From: DASTRU01 sp035761045
GTDB lineage: Bacteria; Pseudomonadota; Gammaproteobacteria; Burkholderiales; Burkholderiaceae_E
NCBI GenBank assembly: GCA_035761045.1
Contig: DASTRU010000037.1
Location: 1-11,449, forward strand
DNA length: 11,449 nt
Direction of reading: 5' to 3'
How positions within the stretch are numbered: the first letter of the stretch is position 1; each line of letters begins with the position of its first letter. The translations under genes and the position numbers were made by a program. Positions 5,936-11,449 of this stretch are shown here, in pieces. The notes beneath the pieces were generated by a model. The model did no database searches. It had not been told where the DNA came from and saw nothing but the letters and a program-made list of their open reading frames with translations.

Positions 5936-7495
5936 TTGAACACACCCCGTTTCTCCACCGCCACGTCCAGTCCACGCGCGCAGCGCCGCGAGTGGCTGGG
6001 CCTTGCCGTGATCGCGTTGCCGTGCATGTTGTACGCGATGGATCTCACGGTTCTCAACCTCGCGCTGCCGCGTCTTAGCGCCGATCTCAAACCGACTAGC
6101 GCGGAGTTGCTATGGATCGTCGATATCTATGGCTTCTTCGTGGCGGCGGCGCTCATCACCATGGGCACGTTGGGTGATCGTATTGGTCGCAGGCGTTTGT
6201 TGATGGTGGGCGCGGCCGCGTTTGGCGCGGCCTCCGCGATCGCGGCGCTGGCCACCACGCCCGCGCAATTGATTGCTAGCCGCGCGTTGCTTGGGCTAGC
6301 CGGGGCAACGGTGGCGCCATCCACGCTTTCGCTGATCCGCCATATGTTTCATGACGAGGCGCAACGCACGCTCGCGATCGCGGTGTGGGCGACGAGTTAC
6401 TCGGTCGGCGCGGCGGTTGGTCCCTTGTTGGGCGGCATCATCCTCGAGCATTACTCGTGGCAGGCCGTGTTCTTGATGGCGGTGCCCGTCATGGTCGTGG
6501 TGCTGTTGGCCGCCCCACTTGTGTTGCCGGAATATCGCGATCCGCATGCGGGTCGGTTGGATATTGTCAGCGCGGTTCTGTCGCTCGTCGCGGTGCTCAG
6601 CGCGATTTACGGATGCAAGTCCATTGCGCAAGACGGACTTAGTGTTCTCGCCGTATCGGCCATCGGTGTAGGCGTTGCCGTGGGCGCGGTGTGCGTTCGC
6701 CGGCAACGCACGCTTGCGCATCCAATGATCGACCTCGCGTTATTCAAGTTGCGCGCGTTTCGAACCGCCGTGTTCATCAATATCTTGGCTTGCGTCGCTA
6801 TCTTTGGCGCGTTCATCTTGCTTGCGCAGTATTTGCAAGCCGTGCTTGGGTTGACGCCCGCGGTCGCGGGAATGTGGACGGTGCCTTCGGCCGTCGCCTT
6901 CGTGCTCGGATCGATGACAACGCCTTGGGTCGCGCAACGCAATTCGCGCCGGGCGGTGATCGTGGTGAGTCTGCTGATCGCGGCGGGCGGATGCATGGCT
7001 ATTTCAATCATCGATGCGTCGCGCGCGTTCGGTCCGTTCATCGGCGCGTGGTTCGCGTTTGCCTTCGGTATCGCGCCTCTGTTCACGCTGACCACCGACA
7101 TGATCGTTGGCGCCGCGCCGCCCGAGCAGGCGGGCGCCGCATCGGCCATTTCCGAAACCGGTTCGGAATTCGGCGGCGCGTTGGGCATCGCGCTGCTCGG
7201 CAGTCTCGCCACCGCGGTATATCGCGGCGAGATTAGCGATGTGGCGAGTACCTTGATCGGCGTTCCAATCACTGCCATGCAAGTCGCGCGCGACACGGTA
7301 GGCGGCGCGATCGCGGCGGCTTCGCAATTGCCCGCGCCGCTTGGCGACGCGCTACTTCACACCGCGCGAGCTGCTTACACGCATGCCATGCACGCCGCGT
7401 TCACCATCAGTGCCGCGGCGTTATTGCTAACGGCTGTGTTCGCCTTCGTGCAAATTCGAACGCCCGATGTTGGCCGTACTCATACGCCGAGTTAG
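5936..7495 (+). CDS. DHA2-type major facilitator superfamily transporter (probable 14-TM efflux pump)
   Basis: This 519-residue membrane transporter has the features of the DHA2 (EmrB/QacA/SmvA-like) drug:proton antiporters. MDLTVLNLALPRL (35-47) is the TM1 motif typical of 14-helix members. Motif A is GTLGDRIGRRR (77-87), and the antiporter motif C in TM5 is GAAVGPLLGG (158-167). Members usually export cationic drugs, dyes or small metabolites, but the substrate here is unknown. The only usable start before TM1 is a TTG at 5936, which abuts the metQ stop codon in the same frame. No Shine-Dalgarno is well placed (GGAGG is about 20 nt away), so translation probably depends on ribosomes finishing metQ. 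The gene ends with tandem TAG-TAA stops and overlaps the convergent ankyrin gene by 69 nt. A role connected with methionine is only suggested by position. Confidence 0.88.
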   Translation: MNTPRFSTATSSPRAQRREWLGLAVIALPCMLYAMDLTVLNLALPRLSADLKPTSAELLWIVDIYGFFVAAALITMGTLGDRIGRRRLLMVGAAAFGAASAIAALATTPAQLIASRALLGLAGATVAPSTLSLIRHMFHDEAQRTLAIAVWATSYSVGAAVGPLLGGIILEHYSWQAVFLMAVPVMVVVLLAAPLVLPEYRDPHAGRLDIVSAVLSLVAVLSAIYGCKSIAQDGLSVLAVSAIGVGVAVGAVCVRRQRTLAHPMIDLALFKLRAFRTAVFINILACVAIFGAFILLAQYLQAVLGLTPAVAGMWTVPSAVAFVLGSMTTPWVAQRNSRRAVIVVSLLIAAGGCMAISIIDASRAFGPFIGAWFAFAFGIAPLFTLTTDMIVGAAPPEQAGAASAISETGSEFGGALGIALLGSLATAVYRGEISDVASTLIGVPITAMQVARDTVGGAIAAASQLPAPLGDALLHTARAAYTHAMHAAFTISAAALLLTAVFAFVQIRTPDVGRTHTPS

Positions 7496-9832
7496 TAACG
7501 CAACCACGTCCCAATGCTGCCTGAACAGTGCTAATTCCAACGGCGAGCGCGCGGGTACGGTGAGGGCAAACATGTTGGCGCCGTTGTCGATCAACGTCCG
7601 CGCGGTGGCGACGTCGCCTTTGTAAGCGGCCAAATGCAAGGGCGCGACCCGATCGTGCACATCGAGTCGCTCACCCGGCCCCATGAACGTGAAGACTGAA
7701 TCCACGCGTGCGTTAACGTCGGCACCGTGCTGGATCAGCAGTTTCACGATGTTGGATTCATCGGAATCACGCTCGCTGAAGTGCGCGCATGCAAGATGCA
7801 GCGGCATCACGCCATGCCAGGCGGCCTTATTCGGATTCGCGCCTAACCGCAATAAATGCGCGATGCCTTCATACGCTCTAAAACGCGCGGCCCAATGCAA
7901 CGGCGCGAGATTGAATTCGCCCGCCGCGTTGGGATTGGCACCGTGTTTTACGAGCATGTCCATCACCGCGCCGTCGCACGAAATGGCGTGGTGCAAGGCG
8001 CCACCAGCGGCATGAGTAAAGGATGGAACCTCAGCTTCCAACGGTTGGTTCATGTAACTGACGAAGTCGATATCGCCATAGTCGTTAGGTTGGAGAGCGG
8101 GGTTCGCGTCGTGGCGCAGTAGGAGTTCCACGAGGCTTAAGTCGGCGGCCCGGCCGTGGCTGACCTCGCGCATCAACGCGGTGGCTCCGTAATGAACGGT
8201 ATTCGCGCTGGCTCCCGCTTCCAGTAACGCCTTAACGATTTCATGGCGGTGAGCATGGCCACCAATGAAGGTTTCCACCACCGCGGCGTCACTGCCCACG
8301 CCGAGCGCGGCGCCGTGTTGAAGCAATGCGTGAACGGCTTGCACGTGACCCTCGCGCGACGCGGCCATGAGCGAAGTATCGTCGTCCAACGAATCCTCCA
8401 ACGACGCGCCGTGACGAATCAGCACATCGATAAGGGGCGCATATCCCTTACTCGACGCGAGATACAGCGGCGTCAGACCTTCGGCATTCGTAACGTTTGG
8501 CGATGCGCCCGATCGCAGCAGCAGATCCACGACGGCCGTATTGTCTTTTTCGATCGCGAAGTGAAGCGCCGTGTTTTCAAAGTGATCGGTCACCGTAAGA
8601 TCTGCGCCTTGATGCAGCAAGGCGCGCACCGTGTCGAGCCGTCGATGATGAGCCGCCACGTGCAGCGGCGTTAGGCCATCATGGCTTCGCGCGTGAACAC
8701 TCGCGCCGTGTTGCACCAACGCCGCCATGATTTCCGTAACACCCGTGCGAGCGGCGAAGTGGACGCAAGTGAGGCCGTCGTTGCGCTCGTGTAATGGATT
8801 TGCTCCGAGCGCCAATAAGGTTTCGACGGCGTCAAGCTGACGTTGACTCACGGCGCGAGTCAATGGCGTGTCGTCGAAGTTAGTCGTCGAGTCGAGTTGC
8901 GCGTTCGCGGCTTGCAACATCCTAATGACATTTGATTGCCCAGTGTTGGCTGCAAGATGCATCGGCGTGATGCCGATCGTGATAAGCCCCGAGGCTGCCG
9001 CAGTGGCATGGAGATTGACGTTGGCCGAGCGATCGATTAACACGCGAACCGCGTCATCGTTTTCTTCCAAGATGGCTAGATGCAACGCGCCATACCCACC
9101 GACCGATGTTGTCCATAACACGTCGATGTCCGTTCCGTGGTCAAGCAGCATGTGCGTGATTCGCAGGTCGGCGTGGGGTTTGGAGATGCTTAAGTGCAGC
9201 AACGGTGGATGCCGTGCATCGCTTGCGACATCGACACGCGCTCCCGCGGCGAGTAGGGCGCGCACCGCGTCGTGATTGCCATGTTCGATCGCAAGCCGAA
9301 GCGGTGCGTGAATCTCTTGTGGCGATCCGTCCAATGAAAGTCCGATATCGCGCAACCCTTCGAAACGTTTTTGCAAGCCGATGAGCGCATGTGAATCGCC
9401 ATCGATATCAATGCCGCCGGGTTGGGCGTTGCCACCGTATCGCGCCAGGTGGTGTATCCATGTATCGGCCGCGTGCGATGGATTCGGTTTGCTTTGAGCG
9501 GGCACGGTTTTATCAAGAGCATCGGCGCGCATCAATGCGATAACGCCTAGGCATGCTGGCTTGTCGGTGCCATGTACGAGCAAGGTATCCAACACCCTGT
9601 CGAGTTGGAAAGGGCCGATCGCTCCTTGTTTATGGCATAGCTCGATGAGCGCATTAACGTTGGTCGCGCTGTCGGCGTCGTTAGTTATTTCATGCAGCCG
9701 ATGCGAGTGAGATACGGGAATGCCTACATCGATGAGTTGCCGTGCAAGCGACGCGGCGTGAGGCGTGGAAACAGCGTTTAGTGCATCCACGAACAATGAC
9801 GAGCCCGTAAGCGGCCAAATCGTGTTGTCCAT
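7427..9832 (-). CDS. Large ankyrin-repeat protein, unknown function
   Basis: This 801-residue protein is mostly ankyrin repeats. I count about 16 between residues 175 and 783. Clear copies start near 175, 247, 287, 321, 353, 387, 420, 453, 486, 548, 610, 642, 676 and 729, with the usual G-x-TPLHxAA...LLxxGAxxN pattern (for example DGLTPLHVAA at 385-394 and GVMPLHLACA at 674-683). Ankyrin arrays are protein-binding scaffolds, so binding to a partner protein is the only general prediction. The first 170 residues match no family I recognise, and parts look like degenerate helical repeats. There is no signal peptide or membrane segment, so it is cytoplasmic unless exported by a dedicated secretion system. 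The ATG at 9832 has only a weak upstream AAAGAA. It lies 59 nt after the histidine kinase gene on the same strand, perhaps co-transcribed. The last about 22 codons run antisense through the end of the MFS gene. Confidence 0.92.
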   Translation of the reverse strand: MDNTIWPLTGSSLFVDALNAVSTPHAASLARQLIDVGIPVSHSHRLHEITNDADSATNVNALIELCHKQGAIGPFQLDRVLDTLLVHGTDKPACLGVIALMRADALDKTVPAQSKPNPSHAADTWIHHLARYGGNAQPGGIDIDGDSHALIGLQKRFEGLRDIGLSLDGSPQEIHAPLRLAIEHGNHDAVRALLAAGARVDVASDARHPPLLHLSISKPHADLRITHMLLDHGTDIDVLWTTSVGGYGALHLAILEENDDAVRVLIDRSANVNLHATAAASGLITIGITPMHLAANTGQSNVIRMLQAANAQLDSTTNFDDTPLTRAVSQRQLDAVETLLALGANPLHERNDGLTCVHFAARTGVTEIMAALVQHGASVHARSHDGLTPLHVAAHHRRLDTVRALLHQGADLTVTDHFENTALHFAIEKDNTAVVDLLLRSGASPNVTNAEGLTPLYLASSKGYAPLIDVLIRHGASLEDSLDDDTSLMAASREGHVQAVHALLQHGAALGVGSDAAVVETFIGGHAHRHEIVKALLEAGASANTVHYGATALMREVSHGRAADLSLVELLLRHDANPALQPNDYGDIDFVSYMNQPLEAEVPSFTHAAGGALHHAISCDGAVMDMLVKHGANPNAAGEFNLAPLHWAARFRAYEGIAHLLRLGANPNKAAWHGVMPLHLACAHFSERDSDESNIVKLLIQHGADVNARVDSVFTFMGPGERLDVHDRVAPLHLAAYKGDVATARTLIDNGANMFALTVPARSPLELALFRQHWDVVALLTRRMSTANIGRSNLHEGEHSR

Positions 9833-9844
9833 GAGATTGTTCTT

Positions 9845-9868
9845 TTACTAAGTTGGTTGGCTTAGTAA
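9845..9868. repeat. 8-bp inverted repeat in the kinase-ankyrin spacer
   Basis: TTACTAAG (9845-9852) and CTTAGTAA (9861-9868) are perfect reverse complements around an 8-bp centre. The dyad starts 13 bp upstream of the ankyrin ATG on the minus strand. It could be an RNA hairpin limiting translation or an operator. It is not followed by a U-tract on either strand, so it is not an intrinsic terminator. Confidence 0.6.
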
Positions 9869-9877
9869 CGAGCCAAC
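9856..9877. repeat. Second, overlapping inverted repeat in the kinase-ankyrin spacer
   Basis: GTTGGC (9856-9861) and GCCAAC (9872-9877) form a 6-bp dyad with a 10-bp centre. It shares bases with the 8-bp dyad at 9845-9868, so only one of the two stems can form at a time. A third short dyad, CAACG (9874-9878) with CGTTG (9884-9888), overlaps in turn. The spacer is only 59 nt, so it is largely made of these repeats. Confidence 0.5.
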
Positions 9878-9891
9878 GCGAAACGTTGCCG

Positions 9892-11449
9892 TTATGAATT
9901 CGACCGCGCCACCGCATGCGCGGACTTTTCCAACCAACGTTCAAGATCGTTGGGGTCCACCGGTTTGACTAAGTGCGCGTCAAAGCCTGCCGCGCTTGAA
10001 CGTTCTCGATCGTTTTTCTGACCCCATCCCGTCACCGCGACGATGTGAGCGCCACTGCCCCATGGTTGTTGACGTATCCAACGCGCGACCGCGTACCCAT
10101 CGGCGCGCGGAAGTCCTAAGTCGAGCACGACCAACTGCGGTTGCAGGATTTCCGCCAACTCCATCGCCGAGACGCCGTCATACGCAACCTTGACCGAATA
10201 GCCATCGGAGCGAAGAATCGCCGCGAGCGAGTCGGCCGCATCGACGTTGTCGTCCACCACGAGTACTTGCGCGTGTGGCCGATCGAGCGGTGCCTCGTTG
10301 GTTAACCCATGATGCTTAGGCGATGTGCCCACGGCCGCGAGCGGCAATCGCACGGTGAATTCGCTTCCCGTCCCAAGCCCCGCGCTTGCCACGTCCACCC
10401 GACCACCGTGCAACTCGACCAAGCGTTTCACCACCGCGAGGCCAATGCCTAAGCCGCCGCGCGACTGGCCATGTGGCCCGCCCACTTGGGTAAATAAACC
10501 AAACACGCGCTCCATCGATTCGCGCGTCAGCCCAATTCCGTTATCGCTCACACGGATAACCGCTTCGTCAGCCTCGCGCTGAAGCGAAACAACGATGCGC
10601 CCGCCCGGTTCGGTGAACTTGGCGGCGTTGTGCAGCAAGTTACTCACGATTTGCGCAAGACGCGCCGGATCGCCCACCACGTAAACGGCTTCGGGAGGCA
10701 GATGCACCTTCAGCTCGTGCCCCACCGAATTCACGATCGGCCACGCGATCTCGACGCCTAACTTGATCGCATCGCGCAGATCCATCGTGTCGCGACGCAA
10801 CTCGATCACATTGCGAGTAATACGACTAATGTCGAGCAAGTCATCCAGCAATCGCGCCATCTGCGTTGTTTGTCGATCGATCGTGACGCGCGCTTGCTCC
10901 ACCATTTCCGGCGTGCAGCCGTGCTTAAGCAAACGAGCCGCGTAACGAATTGGAGTAAGTGGATTACGCAGCTCGTGACCCAAGGTGGCGAGGAATTCGT
11001 CTTTTTGCCGGTCGGCGTCTTGCAATCGTGCGAGCGCGGCGTCGCGCGCGGCCTCGGCATCGCGTTGCGCGGTACGGTCTTGAAAGATTTTGACGAAACC
11101 GTTCATCCCTTCGTTCATGAGTGGCATGACGCGGCCCGAGCTCCAAAACAAACTGCCGTCCTTGCGGCGGTGCCAGCGTTCGTTCTCGGCTTGACCTTCC
11201 TCTCGAGCGCGCGTGAGTTCATCCTTTGGCGCATTAGTCATTACGTCTTCATGCGTGAATAAAACGGCGCTTGATTGACCAATGATTTCTGGCGCCGTGT
11301 ATCCCATCATCCGCTCGGCGCCGGAACTCCAGCTTGTGATGAGGCCTTCGTTATCCATCGTCACGATGGCGTATTCCTTGGCGCTATCGATCAACACGCG
11401 ATAACGCGCCTCGCTCTCGCGTAATTTGTTTTCGGCGCGCACGCGTTCA
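9892..11449 (-). CDS. Hybrid sensor histidine kinase (PAS-HisKA-HATPase-REC), 5' partial
   Basis: At least 516 residues are visible, counted from a GTG at 11442. The frame is still open at the window edge (Glu-Arg precede the GTG), so the true start is probably outside. A PAS domain spans about 9-125 (SEARYRVLIDSAKEYAIV, then RRKDGSLFWSSG, then GFVKIFQDRT) and is followed by a short coiled coil. HisKA has the H-box FLATLGHELRNPL with phosphorylatable His156. The ATPase domain has the N-box NLLHNAAKF (Asn272), the G1 box VSDNGIGL (Asp300) and the G2 box GGLGIGL (329-335). The C-terminal receiver has Asp397/Asp398, phosphoacceptor Asp441 (VVLDLGLP), Thr471 and Lys493. All catalytic residues are intact, so it should be active in a His-to-Asp relay. 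It has no membrane segment in the visible part and may be a cytoplasmic sensor. No output response regulator gene is seen here. Confidence 0.95.
   Translation of the reverse strand, partial: ERVRAENKLRESEARYRVLIDSAKEYAIVTMDNEGLITSWSSGAERMMGYTAPEIIGQSSAVLFTHEDVMTNAPKDELTRAREEGQAENERWHRRKDGSLFWSSGRVMPLMNEGMNGFVKIFQDRTAQRDAEAARDAALARLQDADRQKDEFLATLGHELRNPLTPIRYAARLLKHGCTPEMVEQARVTIDRQTTQMARLLDDLLDISRITRNVIELRRDTMDLRDAIKLGVEIAWPIVNSVGHELKVHLPPEAVYVVGDPARLAQIVSNLLHNAAKFTEPGGRIVVSLQREADEAVIRVSDNGIGLTRESMERVFGLFTQVGGPHGQSRGGLGIGLAVVKRLVELHGGRVDVASAGLGTGSEFTVRLPLAAVGTSPKHHGLTNEAPLDRPHAQVLVVDDNVDAADSLAAILRSDGYSVKVAYDGVSAMELAEILQPQLVVLDLGLPRADGYAVARWIRQQPWGSGAHIVAVTGWGQKNDRERSSAAGFDAHLVKPVDPNDLERWLEKSAHAVARSNS

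Noticed and set aside
6607..7296. Open frame opposite the MFS transporter (229 residues)
   Set aside because: Low-complexity Ala/Thr/Pro translation mirroring the hydrophobic codons of the transporter; no motif.
7500..9300. DNA tandem repeat or CRISPR-like array in the ankyrin gene
   Set aside because: The periodicity of about 99 bp comes from the roughly 33-residue protein repeat; the nucleotide copies are too divergent to be a DNA repeat and there are no identical repeats with unique spacers.
9845..9868. Rho-independent terminator after the kinase gene
   Set aside because: The stem is AT-rich and is followed by AAGAAC on the minus strand and CGAGCC on the plus strand, with no U-tract on either.

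Overview
The window looks like chromosomal DNA of a high-GC proteobacterium, most likely a betaproteobacterium close to Burkholderiales. The evidence is the gene order thiC-thiO-thiS-thiG behind a TPP riboswitch, a metN-metI-metQ methionine uptake operon, and heavy use of GCG/CGC/GTC codons. This placement is an inference from gene order and protein character, not from a search. There are no rRNA or tRNA genes, insertion sequences, phage genes or CRISPR arrays.

Region 1 (1-3423, minus strand) is a thiamin biosynthesis operon. A candidate promoter is followed by a clear TPP riboswitch (3303-3388), then a leader in which a hairpin can hide the thiC Shine-Dalgarno sequence. After that come thiC (HMP-P synthase, radical SAM), thiO (glycine oxidase), thiS (sulfur carrier) and the first five codons of what is probably thiG. 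The genes are almost fused end to end (2-nt gap, ATGA overlap, TGATG overlap), so they are probably translationally coupled. ThiC makes the pyrimidine half of thiamin. ThiO and ThiS, with ThiG, make the thiazole half.

Region 2 (about 3416-7495, plus strand) is transcribed away from thiC. It holds metN, metI and metQ, which encode a MetNIQ-type methionine ABC importer, followed directly by a 14-TM DHA2-type major facilitator transporter. MetN lacks the C-terminal methionine-sensing NIL domain, and MetQ has a signal peptide but no cysteine, so it cannot be a lipoprotein. The MFS reading frame begins at a TTG touching the metQ stop codon and in the same frame. The thiC-metN spacer carries several nested inverted repeats.

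Region 3 (7427-11449, minus strand) holds two genes in the order hybrid histidine kinase (PAS, HisKA, HATPase, REC; 5' end beyond the window), then an 801-residue ankyrin-repeat protein. A 59-nt spacer between them contains overlapping, mutually exclusive dyads. The ankyrin gene is convergent with the MFS gene and overlaps it by 69 nt. The kinase-ankyrin pair is the least conventional part of the window and the best candidate for an uncharacterised system. A functional link between the two proteins is inferred only from their adjacency.
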